A DNA stretch of 64,000 nucleotides from Oryzomonas sp. (GCA_031292255.1 JARLHN010000034.1:124001-188000); one strand, 5' to 3'; shown: positions 33,476 through 41,368, counted from the first letter of the stretch. The notes: generated from the sequence alone by a model not told the origin. A program made the numbers and translations.

Positions 33476-33991
33476 TCACGTGCAGCCCATACGGTCAATT
33501 CTCAGTAGGACGACGTCATTGACTTTCTCTGTGGAAATCACAAGTCGGGCTTCTTGACAATTATCCTGCGTACCCTGATTTAGTTGTGCGGGAAGTTTTA
33601 CATGGCTCATGCCCGACTGGAAGGTGTTCATTACCGTGTTTCTGATGGTGCAGCCATCGCAATGGGAGGTTTTGCCGCAGCCTTCCGGCAGTTTTGCAAA
33701 AGCGCACTCGAACACATCACCAGCATTGGCTCCCTCGATATCCGACGCGTCTTTGTGCAGTAGCGCTTGAGCCTGCTTGTTTGCGCAGCTTACTTTCCCC
33801 ATTGCGTCGGCCACAACTACTGGCGCAGCGAGGCTATCGAGAAATTCCATCAGGGTAACTCTCTGCGTCAGTGGCCCAAAGATCTTGATCGCGCATTCCC
33901 GGCAGATTCCGTGCGTAATGGTATCATCCGAATTGCTCTCCGTGGCGGTGGCTCCCATGTCAATTTTGCACCAGGCGCATATTCTTCTCAT
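33476..33991 (-). CDS. PAS-domain protein with CxxC pairs
   Basis: The 171-residue protein starts at ATG 33991, which has AGGAG 7 bases upstream. Its N-terminus carries MRRICAWCKIDMG and THGICREC, two CxxC pairs that may bind zinc or iron. A PAS domain follows (LMEFLDSLAAPVVVADAMGKVSCANKQA, about 47-75). A second cysteine group CGKTSHCDGCTIRN is near 112-125, then a beta-rich end. It has no output domain, so it may act as a stand-alone sensor. CAWC/GICPEC modules of this kind are common next to PAS or GAF domains in delta-proteobacterial signalling proteins. Confidence 0.75.
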   Translation of the reverse strand: MRRICAWCKIDMGATATESNSDDTITHGICRECAIKIFGPLTQRVTLMEFLDSLAAPVVVADAMGKVSCANKQAQALLHKDASDIEGANAGDVFECAFAKLPEGCGKTSHCDGCTIRNTVMNTFQSGMSHVKLPAQLNQGTQDNCQEARLVISTEKVNDVVLLRIDRMGCT

Positions 33992-34203
33992 CGTAAGCTC
34001 CTGACCAGCGATTGCCTCAATACCTGGCAAATACACCGAAATGTCGCCGGCTTCATGTCTGTATGGTCGATATCCGGATAAAGTTCCATGAAGCACTTCG
34101 GGCATATCCCGCGACTGAAAAGATACTGATCTGGAAAATGGCCAGCGTGAACAGGAGCCCTCTTGAATTTCATTGATCTATGCGGAATGACGTTGAAATT
34201 CAT
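33988..34203 (-). pseudogene. Possible remnant of a CxxC-containing signalling protein
   Basis: The minus strand encodes a 71-codon frame with SRGICPKCFMELYPDI near residues 30-45, the second half of the ICxxCKxI...HGICPEC module seen in receiver/GAF/PAS proteins. The first half is missing, and the end runs into the start of the PAS gene by 4 bases. It may be a decayed gene or a short leader peptide. Confidence 0.35.
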
Positions 34204-34313
34204 GTTTGTCGTATCGTGGATGGTGTCGTAGCTTGACCGCTAAGACTTCCTGTAGGTGAAGTTTAACACAGGAAAATCGGCAAATGTGTGATTTCTGCAC
34301 AATATTTCAATAA

Positions 34314-34343
34314 ATAAAAAAAACGAGGCCACAATCACCTCGT
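34314..34343 (-). terminator. Terminator of the DNA glycosylase gene with the stop codon in its loop
   Basis: On the minus strand ACGAGG pairs with CCTCGT and is followed by a run of T (A run 34314-34322 on plus). The TGA stop at 34337-34335 is in the loop. The stem-loop thus begins before translation ends. Confidence 0.8.
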
Positions 34344-35030
34344 CTTTTGAGATTTGGTGACGCGCCCCCTTGCCCCCTCGCTTTGAAAAGAAGCCTTCGT
34401 TACGAATGGATTCCCTTTCAGGTAAAACCTCCACTCTAAATCCCGCGCGTTGCCGGCGTACTCGATATTGAGCCGCCTGGATGCTCCAACTTCCCCTGCG
34501 GTGGGGATCTCCGCTTCCTGCACAAAAAGCCTCTTGTCGCACAGGTCCGCTCCGTAGAGATCAGCGCCTATCTCCATGGCCTGACAGAGCTTTCCGGGGC
34601 CGTTCGTAAGATTCATCAGGCTCTCCGGATTTTTCAGCCCCCTTCTCGCCTGCATTATTTCCATTCCCCGTACCGGCTGGAGGGCTCGGATCAAAACGCA
34701 TTCCGGTACTCCCTCCTTTTGTGCGGTAACATTCATGCAGTTGTACATGCCGTAGATCAGATAGACGTATGCCCGTCCTCCCGGTAGATACATGATCTCC
34801 GTACGCTTGCTGCGTAGGCCGCCAAAGGCGTGAGAAGCGGGGTCGGTTACGCCCATATAGGCTTCGGTTTCGACGATAACTCCCGATGTAATGCCGCCTG
34901 ATGAGCAGTGAACCAATTCTTTGCCGATAAGCTCCTGCGCCACCTGGATGGCATCTCTCAAATAAAATTCGCGCGGCAGAGGCTTACAGACCGCGGCAAC
35001 TCCGTTACCTGGGGGAATTCTGGGGATCAT
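34335..35030 (-). CDS. 3-methyladenine DNA glycosylase, AAG/MPG family
   Basis: This enzyme removes alkylated purines from DNA. The 231-residue protein matches the AAG family. It has LIGKELVH, the catalytic-site segment VIVETEAYMGVTDPASHAFGG with the active glutamate, YVYLIYGMYNCMNV and NGPGKLCQAM. ATG 35030 gives the usual length but has a weak ribosome site. An open frame continues upstream to 35258, across transposase-derived sequence, and the extra 76 residues are not family-like. The promoter may have been supplied or changed by that insertion. Confidence 0.92.
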   Translation of the reverse strand: MIPRIPPGNGVAAVCKPLPREFYLRDAIQVAQELIGKELVHCSSGGITSGVIVETEAYMGVTDPASHAFGGLRSKRTEIMYLPGGRAYVYLIYGMYNCMNVTAQKEGVPECVLIRALQPVRGMEIMQARRGLKNPESLMNLTNGPGKLCQAMEIGADLYGADLCDKRLFVQEAEIPTAGEVGASRRLNIEYAGNARDLEWRFYLKGNPFVTKASFQSEGARGRVTKSQKTR

Positions 35031-35094
35031 ATTTGATTGTTCTGCCCTCAATGTTGGTCCCGGCTTTTGCGGACACAACGTCCGGCCACGATGT

Positions 35095-35208
35095 ACCGAT
35101 AGAGTCATGGTGATCGTCCTCGCAGAAAATAGGTTTGTTGCCGGCGATTGCGCGTTGGGTGACGTGGTGGGGAGTGCCGGGTGCTCTGACTCGTGCGATT
35201 CGTGCCAT
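35095..35208 (-). pseudogene. N-terminal fragment of a REP-associated tyrosine transposase (RAYT)
   Basis: The reverse strand reads MARIARVRAPGTPHHVTQR and then GNKPIFCEDD, the characteristic start of Y1/HUH REP-associated transposases with the HxH-like HHVTQR segment. The similarity stops after about 38 residues, and the catalytic tyrosine region is absent. The 38-bp stretch just upstream of its start is also found at 39585-39622. Confidence 0.65.
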
Positions 35209-35211
35209 AAG

Positions 35212-35249
35212 GGGAGGATAGCAGAGGCCGGCAGGCTGTCAATTGAATA
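35212..35249. repeat. 38-bp sequence shared with 39585-39622
   Basis: GGGAGGATAGCAGA and GGCTGTCAAT are common to both copies, with about four mismatches in 38 bases. Here it lies directly upstream of the transposase fragment, so it probably is the original transposase promoter/leader. Confidence 0.6.
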
Positions 35250-35256
35250 GATTGTC

Positions 35257-35284
35257 ACCAGAATTCTGGTCGTCAGAATTCTGG
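35257..35284. promoter_or_regulatory. Tandem palindromes ACCAGAATTCTGGT and CAGAATTCTGG
   Basis: A perfect 14-bp palindrome (35257-35270) is followed by CAGAATTCTGG (35274-35284); centres are 15 bp apart. They lie about 90-115 bases before the FecR start and may be paired operator sites. Only symmetry and repetition are seen. Confidence 0.4.
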
Positions 35285-35372
35285 CTAGGTCAGTATTTGG
35301 TTGTATGCATGATTTTTTGGCTGTAAAATCATTTTCAATGTATTGAAGTCATATTCCATACACGGAGGCCCT

Positions 35373-35822
35373 ATGAAAATTGACAAACTTGGGCTAATAC
35401 TCTATTTGCTGGCGATATCTCCGGCTGTTGCCGCGAATCAACAGCCGGATGCCATCGGTCATATCCAGACGCTTAAAGGTGCGGTATCTATCCAACGAGG
35501 TAGTAACAATTTATCTGCTTCTGTTGGAATACCGGTATTATGTAACGATACGGTTCGGACCGGGAAAGCGGCTGCAGCCAGTGTGGTAATGTCCGATGAT
35601 TCAACTCTCGCCCTTGGTCCTAATAGCGAACTCGCGCTGAAGGATTATATCTTCAATCCCAAAGAAGGAAAGTTTAGCTTTGTAACTCGTATGGCAAAGG
35701 GAACTTTTTCCTATCTTTCCGGCATTATTGGCAAGTTATCCCCTGGTTCTATCAGAATTGAAACTCCAGAAGCTACAATAGCAGTACGCGGTACAAAACT
35801 GCTGGTTTCGGTAGAAGAATAG
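35373..35822 (+). CDS. Secreted FecR-domain protein
   Basis: The 149-residue protein has a signal peptide (MKIDKLGLILYLLAISPAVA) and one FecR domain. The domain contains GHIQTLKGAVSIQRG, NDTVRTGKAAAASVVMSDDSTLALGPNSEL and IRIETPEATIAVRGT. ATG 35373 has GGAGG just upstream; an in-frame start at 35343 does not. FecR domains of this type are periplasmic and often lie next to CHASE2 sensors. It is the first gene of a three-gene operon with an OmpA lipoprotein and a CHASE2-HD-GYP enzyme and may be a ligand or partner for the sensor. Confidence 0.88.
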   Translation: MKIDKLGLILYLLAISPAVAANQQPDAIGHIQTLKGAVSIQRGSNNLSASVGIPVLCNDTVRTGKAAAASVVMSDDSTLALGPNSELALKDYIFNPKEGKFSFVTRMAKGTFSYLSGIIGKLSPGSIRIETPEATIAVRGTKLLVSVEE

Positions 35823-35857
35823 AAGTCGTTTATTTTGTTCATAATTAGGAGCTTCTG

Positions 35858-36463
35858 ATGAACAAGTATGTAACCGTTATTCTCGTGACCTTTTTATTCT
35901 TTCTTGTTGTTTCTGGATGTGCCTCTCGTAACATAGTAGTATTGATACCCGATCCAAATGGTCATGTCGGCAAGGCTGAAGTGATCACTGATGGCGGAAA
36001 ACAGCTGCTGGAAAAGTCTTATGGAATGACAACCGTCACAAGTAGATCGTCTGTTCCCTCATCCGTCACCATTGTTTCGCCGGAATACATTGCTGCCACG
36101 TTTGCGGATGTCTTGGCAATTGAGCCGTCTCCCGCAGAAAAGTTCATTCTCTATTTTAATTCAAGCACTGTCGATCTTGTTCCTGAATCTCGATCGGTCT
36201 TTACTGCGATGGTTGCGTCCATAAAAAGGCGTGGGGCAATTGCTATCAGTATCAGTGGTCATTCTGACGCCACCGGTTCGACAGAACTTAATGATAAGCT
36301 ATCCTACAACAGGGCTCATACCATTAGCAAAATGCTTATGCAGCAGGGAGTCAGCTCAGACATAATGACGGTTACTTCTCATGGTAAAGGAAATCAGCTT
36401 ATTCCGACCGCCGATGGCGTTTCCGAGCCACGTAATCGCCGCGTCGAGGTTATCGTTCGCTAG
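35858..36463 (+). CDS. OmpA-family lipoprotein
   Basis: The 201-residue protein has lipobox VVSGC (Cys21), a variable middle and a C-terminal OmpA-like peptidoglycan-binding domain (about 92-200). The domain contains ILYFNSSTVDLVPES, ISGHSDATGSTELNDKLSYNRA and NRRVEVIVR. It would tether the outer membrane or a complex to the cell wall. It follows the FecR gene by 35 bases, with AGGAG before its ATG. The link to c-di-GMP turnover is inferred from the operon. Confidence 0.9.
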   Translation: MNKYVTVILVTFLFFLVVSGCASRNIVVLIPDPNGHVGKAEVITDGGKQLLEKSYGMTTVTSRSSVPSSVTIVSPEYIAATFADVLAIEPSPAEKFILYFNSSTVDLVPESRSVFTAMVASIKRRGAIAISISGHSDATGSTELNDKLSYNRAHTISKMLMQQGVSSDIMTVTSHGKGNQLIPTADGVSEPRNRRVEVIVR

Positions 36464-36475
36464 CAAAGATAATTG

Positions 36476-38527
36476 ATGCCCATACCCACGCCACTGAAAA
36501 CTCCCCAGCGATTTACCCCCCTACAGGAAGACCGCTTTCTGTTGATTACTGCAGGTTTTTTGCTTACAGTCTGCACTACCCTCCTGTTCCTTTTTGAGCC
36601 TCAGTTTCTCAAGCAGATAGAATTTCGCCTTTATGACGGCATGCTCTCAGGCCGGAAATTACCACCAAAAACAACGACTCCAGTAATGGTCGGAATTGAT
36701 GATGAAAGCCTCAAAGCTTACGGACAATGGCCCTGGCCACGTTACCGGCTAGCTCGGTTGGTGCATCGGCTTTGTGAGTTGGGGGCGGATGCTGTCGCAC
36801 TCGACTTTCTTATGCCGGAACCGGATCGAACCTCGCCCGATGCAATCATTGCGGAGCGCAGTCGTGATCGCGATCTTGGCAAATCACCCACTATTGGCGC
36901 CCCTGCCCAAACCGATTCCAACTCGCAAGAATTGGCTTTGGCGCTTGGTGGGGGCAGGACAATTCTCGGTTACTATTTTAACTTTTCCGAGGCAGAGAAG
37001 GTGAATACATCGGAATTGCCAACTCTTCCAAAGGGTATGATTGTCAATAGCACAACAACGGATACCAAGGAGTGGCCTCAGCCAACCGGAATGCTCAGAA
37101 GTCTTCCGGTTTTGACCGCCGCAGCCGGTGCAGAAGGTTTTACCAACGTACATCATGATGTTGATGGCGTTCTCCGTAGAGTCCCCCTGCTATTGCAATA
37201 TCATGGGGAATATTTCCCGTCCCTTGGCCTTGGAGCGTCTCTGCTTACTTCACCAAACCGCACCTTCCGGATAGTCAACAACAACTCTGAAACGACTTTG
37301 ATATGGGGTAAACACCACATCCCCTTGGATCGTAACGGTAATCTTTTAATTGATTTCCGGAACGGCAAACAGGCATTTCCCTATTTCTCGGCAAAGGATA
37401 TTTTGCGGGGTACTTCACCGATCGAGAACCTGCGTGGTAAAATTGTGATCATAGGTGCACGGGCAAGGGGATTGGGAGATATTCATCAAGTTTCTTCCGG
37501 CCAGTCGCTTAATGGTCTTGAGGTGCATGCGGCGATTCTTGATGCCATTCTTTCCGATACCTTCATTTCCCGGCCTGGCTGGGCACAAGGTGCCGAGCTT
37601 TTCACCATTCTGTTGCTAGGAGCTTTGAGTACTCTTCTACTTAGTCAGTCGGGGGTTCTGCTGTCATTGGCAACGGTTGTACTGGGCAGTGGTGGATGCT
37701 ACCTGGGAGCGAGAGCGTTACTGCTTTCCACGGGGACTTATTTGTCGCCACTGATGCCGATGGTGACACCTGTTATCATTGTGACGGTATTAAGCCTGCT
37801 GAAATATGGTATCGAGACGCGAAAGGTTCTTCAGCGCAATAGTGATTTGCTGGAGTCGCAGGATTCCATCATATTATGCATGTCAGCTCTCACCGAAACA
37901 CGCGATAAAGAAACAGGAGGACACATTTTCCGAACCAGGAAATATGTGGAGATCCTGGCCAAGCAACTTGCGACTTCTCCCTCTTGTCATGAATTGGATA
38001 AATTAAATATCGATTTGCTGGTAAAGTCTGCGCCTCTGCACGATATAGGCAAGATTGGAATTCCGGATCGTATTCTCCAAAAACCTGGTCGGTTGACAGA
38101 AGAAGAATTTGCCATCATCAAGAGTCATGCACTCATTGGTGCTGAAGCCCTTACAAGAACCATCAACATGTCAGCACACCCTGAAAAGATGGGCTTTTTA
38201 CACTACGCGCAGCAGATTACGGTCTCCCACCATGAAAAATGGGATGGCAGCGGTTATCCCCACGGATTGAGTGGTACAAATATTCCCTTGTCTGGCCGCA
38301 TAATGGCACTTGCGGATGTATATGATGCTCTCGTCAGTAATCGGCGTTACAAAAGCGCATTAAGCCATGAAGAAGTAAAGAAGATGATTATCAAAGAATC
38401 CGGAAAACACTTCGACCCGGAAATTGTGGCAGCATTTTTGGCGAACAGTGAAGCGTTTCGACATGTGTCTGAAGTCTTTGCGGATGAATGTTTTTCTCGG
38501 CAAGTAGCACATAACGCGAGAACTTGA
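36476..38527 (+). CDS. CHASE2 sensor with HD-GYP c-di-GMP phosphodiesterase
   Basis: The 683-residue membrane enzyme has one N-terminal helix (about 22-42) and a periplasmic CHASE2 domain (about 50-370) with VGIDDESLKAYGQWPWPR and ALDFLMPEPD. Three helices follow (about 375-445), then a cytoplasmic HD-GYP domain (about 465-650). The metal/active residues are visible: His522-Asp523 in LHDIGKIGIPD and HHEKWDGSGYP at 585-595. HD-GYP enzymes degrade c-di-GMP. ATG 36476 is used; TTG at 36473 is an alternative. It starts 12 bases after the OmpA gene. Confidence 0.92.
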   Translation: MPIPTPLKTPQRFTPLQEDRFLLITAGFLLTVCTTLLFLFEPQFLKQIEFRLYDGMLSGRKLPPKTTTPVMVGIDDESLKAYGQWPWPRYRLARLVHRLCELGADAVALDFLMPEPDRTSPDAIIAERSRDRDLGKSPTIGAPAQTDSNSQELALALGGGRTILGYYFNFSEAEKVNTSELPTLPKGMIVNSTTTDTKEWPQPTGMLRSLPVLTAAAGAEGFTNVHHDVDGVLRRVPLLLQYHGEYFPSLGLGASLLTSPNRTFRIVNNNSETTLIWGKHHIPLDRNGNLLIDFRNGKQAFPYFSAKDILRGTSPIENLRGKIVIIGARARGLGDIHQVSSGQSLNGLEVHAAILDAILSDTFISRPGWAQGAELFTILLLGALSTLLLSQSGVLLSLATVVLGSGGCYLGARALLLSTGTYLSPLMPMVTPVIIVTVLSLLKYGIETRKVLQRNSDLLESQDSIILCMSALTETRDKETGGHIFRTRKYVEILAKQLATSPSCHELDKLNIDLLVKSAPLHDIGKIGIPDRILQKPGRLTEEEFAIIKSHALIGAEALTRTINMSAHPEKMGFLHYAQQITVSHHEKWDGSGYPHGLSGTNIPLSGRIMALADVYDALVSNRRYKSALSHEEVKKMIIKESGKHFDPEIVAAFLANSEAFRHVSEVFADECFSRQVAHNART

Positions 38528-38622
38528 AGACCGGTAAATGGAAGTGGTACCGCAAGCGCAGCGCAATTGCGCAGACAAAACGTGGACTTGTACTGCGTGG
38601 TAACCTTTTTACACGAGATGTA

Positions 38623-39234
38623 TTAATCTTTTATTCCTAACGATTTTCCCTTTTCTGCATCAAGCTCTTTCCTGAGTCGCTCCAATCCCTTGCTATAGCT
38701 TTCGGCATCGCCGAACTCGAAGAAACGGGGATAGCGGTTGTGGGCGGCACGAATTCGCCGGGCATGTTTGATCGGACACCAGTATTGTTCCGTCCGTGCT
38801 GCTATCTCACGAAATAAAGCCGCCAGGCCGTTGCCGTACGAGCAATAGAAACAGTTGAATTTTTCGATGATGTTGAGATAGGGCAAATCTTCCCGGTCAA
38901 AAATGATGTAGTCCGAACGCGTTACCTTGGCGATCCCATAGATGGGAAAACAGATTGACTGGTACAGGAAAAGAAACAGGTCAAGCAGGATGAAAGGTAT
39001 GAAGCCACTGTAGATAAAAGGAGATGTCAAGATGTTGAGGGGTTTGGCTTCCAGGATGTACCGCACCAGTCCCAACTTGAGGCGGCGCTGCTGACGGGCG
39101 ACCTCTTCGGCAAAATGTACCCGCTTCTCCTTGATGACAAAGTCAAATCCCTCCCTTTTCTTGCGATACTCCAGCTCTAGTTCTTCTTCCAGTTCATGCA
39201 TTTTCCGGATCAACTCGTCGATGGTGTGGTTCAT
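38623..39234 (-). CDS. Conserved protein with coiled coil and membrane spans, unknown function
   Basis: The 203-residue protein begins with a charged coiled-coil-like helix (MHELEEELELEYRKKREGF, about 12-30). Two close hydrophobic segments (about 68-105) follow, then a soluble tail with CFYCSYGNGLAALFREI and EQYWCPIKHARR. The three cysteines near 128-155 could bind metal. I have seen similar hypothetical proteins in proteobacteria but know no function. It stands alone between the HD-GYP gene (convergent) and a decayed region. Confidence 0.75.
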   Translation of the reverse strand: MNHTIDELIRKMHELEEELELEYRKKREGFDFVIKEKRVHFAEEVARQQRRLKLGLVRYILEAKPLNILTSPFIYSGFIPFILLDLFLFLYQSICFPIYGIAKVTRSDYIIFDREDLPYLNIIEKFNCFYCSYGNGLAALFREIAARTEQYWCPIKHARRIRAAHNRYPRFFEFGDAESYSKGLERLRKELDAEKGKSLGIKD

Positions 39235-39392
39235 GGAATCTCCTGACTACAACAAACCCGGTTGGCCATATGGCGCAATTCCGATGACCTGACCATCGAG
39301 TCGGAAGAGCAAGGAAGTACATAGGATTCAGCCTTTTCTGGTAGAGTTTTGTTTCCGGAAAAATCCTCGGAAAGCGCAATGTCGGGTGCAGG

Positions 39393-39566
39393 TTATCCGG
39401 CTTGTGCTTCTTTCAGGTGCCATTCATAGAGTGCATAATTTGATTTCAAAATCTCGGTTACCGGCAACTCATACGGGCAGCGTTCCATACAGGCCCCGCA
39501 AGCGGTGCAAAGCAGGATGCTTTCCATTGGCTTCTTGCAAAATTCCACCGCAACCGGCGGAGACAT
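39393..39566 (-). pseudogene. C-terminal fragment of a ferredoxin-type aldo/keto reductase
   Basis: The minus strand encodes 57 residues with VEFCKKPMESILLCTACGAC, then MERCPYELPVTEIL and YALYEWHLKE. This is the terminal 4Fe-4S segment (CxxCxxCxxxCP) of the iron-sulfur aldo/keto reductases common in anaerobes. The preceding roughly 300 residues (TIM barrel) are missing. The 38-bp transposase-linked sequence lies immediately upstream, at the break. Confidence 0.65.
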
Positions 39567-39584
39567 CCTGGAGGCGACAATAGA

Positions 39585-39622
39585 GGGAGGATAGCAGAAG
39601 CCGGTGGGCTGTCAATCAAATA
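39585..39622. repeat. 38-bp sequence shared with 35212-35249
   Basis: This near-identical copy of the sequence upstream of the RAYT fragment sits exactly at the truncation edge of the aldo/keto reductase remnant. No transposase coding remains here. Confidence 0.6.
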
Positions 39623-39656
39623 TGCTCTACCCGGAATTCCCGAACCACCAGCCGAT

Positions 39657-40385
39657 TCATCTTAGAAAATGGGCGAGCAGCGGAGCGGCGAGCACATTGA
39701 AAACACCGGCGAGGACCATGACAAGGCCGGCGATTGCTCCTTCGTCCCTGTTGATTTGATGCGCCTTGTTAGACCCCACGGCATGCGCCCCCATGCCGAA
39801 CAAGGACCCCCGCGCCAGAGCCGAACGCAATGGCATCCAGTAAAGCATCGACTCGCCAAACGTTGCACCGAAGACGCCGGTCAGAATGACGAAGACGGCG
39901 GTCAACTCCGGTACGCCGCCGATCTCGCCCGAAACGGTCATTGCAAACGGCGTGCTGATGGAACGTGGCAACAGGCTAAGGCGCAGGCTGCCTTCCAGCC
40001 CAAGCATGGTGGCAAGCCCCCACGCCGAAACCATCGCCGTACCGCTGCCGACGAGAACCCCTATGGCAAGGATAAGCCAGTGCCGACGAATGACATGACG
40101 CTGCTTATAAATCGGAACGGCGAAAGCAACGGTGGCAGGTCCCAGCAAGGTGATCAACCAATGGGTGCCATTGATGTAAACGCTATAGCTCGTGTGGGAT
40201 GTAATGGTGACAACGATCAAAAGAAGCGGCGTTACGACCAGAGGCGCCGTCCACCAGCGCGGCCAACGGCGATAGAATCTTTTTGCGAACAGATAGAATG
40301 CGATCGTCACGGCAGACCATAAAATCATGGACTCCAGAACCGCAAAGGCGGCACGATTGTTCCACAACGAGCCCAAAAAGTTCAT
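39657..40385 (-). CDS. lrgB: LrgB/CidB-family membrane protein
   Basis: The 242-residue protein has about seven hydrophobic spans and LrgB hallmarks GTHWLITLLGPATVAFAVPIY and RSISTPFAMTVSGEIGGVPELTAVFV, with GAHAVGSNKA near the end. LrgA/LrgB pairs are membrane proteins linked to holin-like control of autolysis and to export of small metabolites such as pyruvate. It overlaps lrgA by 4 bases and is the last gene of the tetR operon. Confidence 0.92.
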   Translation of the reverse strand: MNFLGSLWNNRAAFAVLESMILWSAVTIAFYLFAKRFYRRWPRWWTAPLVVTPLLLIVVTITSHTSYSVYINGTHWLITLLGPATVAFAVPIYKQRHVIRRHWLILAIGVLVGSGTAMVSAWGLATMLGLEGSLRLSLLPRSISTPFAMTVSGEIGGVPELTAVFVILTGVFGATFGESMLYWMPLRSALARGSLFGMGAHAVGSNKAHQINRDEGAIAGLVMVLAGVFNVLAAPLLAHFLR

Positions 40386-40804
40386 GTCTGCTTAACCTCC
40401 AGCGGCTTATGTCTTGAGTTCCAACGAAAACAGACATCGACGACGAGCGCCGTGACGATCATGACGACGGCGGTTCCAACAAGAATTACCACAAGAACCT
40501 TCAGGCCAAGCCATCCCAGAAACTCGTGATGATTTAAAATCGCCGGAACTGCCGGTATGAAAAAAAGCAACATCTCTGCAAGAAACCATTCCGCCCCAAG
40601 CCGTACGTTGAGAGGGCTGAAACTCCGACTGGCAAACAGAGCGATAAGAATAAACATCCCGACAACGCCGCCCGGCACAGGCAATCCGAGCCGGCGCACC
40701 AGCAGATCCCCGACCAACCAGAACGCGATGATCAACAAGATTTGCAGAGAGCGGGAATGTCGAAGGTTGCGGCGGCATACGAGGGCAATTTTGCGTGAAG
40801 TCAT
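40382..40804 (-). CDS. lrgA: LrgA/CidA-family holin-like protein
   Basis: The 140-residue protein has four hydrophobic helices. It carries the LrgA/CidA pattern LPVPGGVVGMFILIALF and EMLLFFIPAVPAILNHHEFLGW. It starts at 40804 with AAAGGA 6 bases upstream. It overlaps lrgB by 4 bases, so the two proteins are made together. The function is inferred from the family: regulated permeability and murein hydrolase export, or metabolite transport. Confidence 0.92.
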   Translation of the reverse strand: MTSRKIALVCRRNLRHSRSLQILLIIAFWLVGDLLVRRLGLPVPGGVVGMFILIALFASRSFSPLNVRLGAEWFLAEMLLFFIPAVPAILNHHEFLGWLGLKVLVVILVGTAVVMIVTALVVDVCFRWNSRHKPLEVKQT

Positions 40805-40851
40805 TATGAGTCCTTTGCGTGAATGTCACGCATATGTAACCTTGTCACCGG

Positions 40852-41340
40852 TCATTTTTCGGGCCACAGAGCGGTGAGTGCCAAGCCCACCCCAATGCCT
40901 ACCGATACCTCGGCAAACCGATGAACCCCCATCACCCATACGCTATTGGCGCGAGGAACAAGCATGATGATGGCCAAGGTAATGCCGGCAAACCGGTACG
41001 CGTTTCTATCCAGACGCAACATCGTGCAGATGATGCCAATCATGAACACGGCTGTGCCGAACACGAGCACATTCCCGCTGAACCAGGTCACTGCCAGCGC
41101 CCCCATGGCTGCGCCGAGCACCGTTCCCGCCAGGCGTTGCGCTGAAATGGGCAGCGCGGCCCCCAAAGACGATTGCATGACGATCATGGTCGTGATGGGA
41201 GCCCAATAGGCTTCCGGCAGCCGAAGCAAACGGGCTACCAGCAATGAGGCTATCGCCGCGACCGCGGTGCGCGCCGAATGCGTAAAAGACGGCGGGTTCT
41301 GTTTCGCTAAAATCAGTTTCGTTACGCATTCCATTGCCAT
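40852..41340 (-). CDS. Small FUSC-family (aromatic acid exporter-like) membrane protein
   Basis: The 162-residue protein has about five membrane helices with FUSC-type AARTA/SARTAVAAIASLLVARLLRLPEAYWA and GTVLGAAMGALAV segments. It is about half of a full AaeB/YccS protein, equal to the membrane half, and is of a common short form rather than an obvious truncation. ATG 41340 is preceded by AAGGAGAT. It is 28 bases downstream of tetR and 47 upstream of lrgA, pointing to a tetR-FUSC-lrgA-lrgB export operon. Confidence 0.82.
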   Translation of the reverse strand: MAMECVTKLILAKQNPPSFTHSARTAVAAIASLLVARLLRLPEAYWAPITTMIVMQSSLGAALPISAQRLAGTVLGAAMGALAVTWFSGNVLVFGTAVFMIGIICTMLRLDRNAYRFAGITLAIIMLVPRANSVWVMGVHRFAEVSVGIGVGLALTALWPEK

Positions 41341-41368
41341 CTGAAATATCTCCTTAATCGGCACGTAG

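Larger units (their letters stand above)
35031..35372. other. 342-bp intergenic region with transposase scar and paired palindromes
   Basis: From left to right: AAG upstream sequence, the RAYT fragment (35095-35208), the shared 38-bp sequence (35212-35249) and two CAGAATTCTG palindromes (35257-35284). An AT-rich stretch leading to the FecR operon completes it. There is no intact gene. Confidence 0.55.
39235..39656. other. 422-bp region with a truncated oxidoreductase and a transposase-associated scar
   Basis: It holds the aldo/keto reductase C-terminal fragment (39393-39566) and the 38-bp shared sequence (39585-39622). The first 150 bases (39235-39390) show no gene or clear signal beyond the likely promoter of the 38623-39234 gene. 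Confidence 0.5.

Noticed and set aside
33248-33508. 86-codon plus-strand frame overlapping the end of the TonB-like gene
   Set aside because: It starts inside the preceding gene in another frame, lacks a ribosome site and has no domain; the 33328-33475 gap looks non-coding.
39669-40322. 217-codon plus-strand frame opposite lrgB
   Set aside because: The charged, His/Arg-rich translation is the antisense of a clear LrgB membrane protein.
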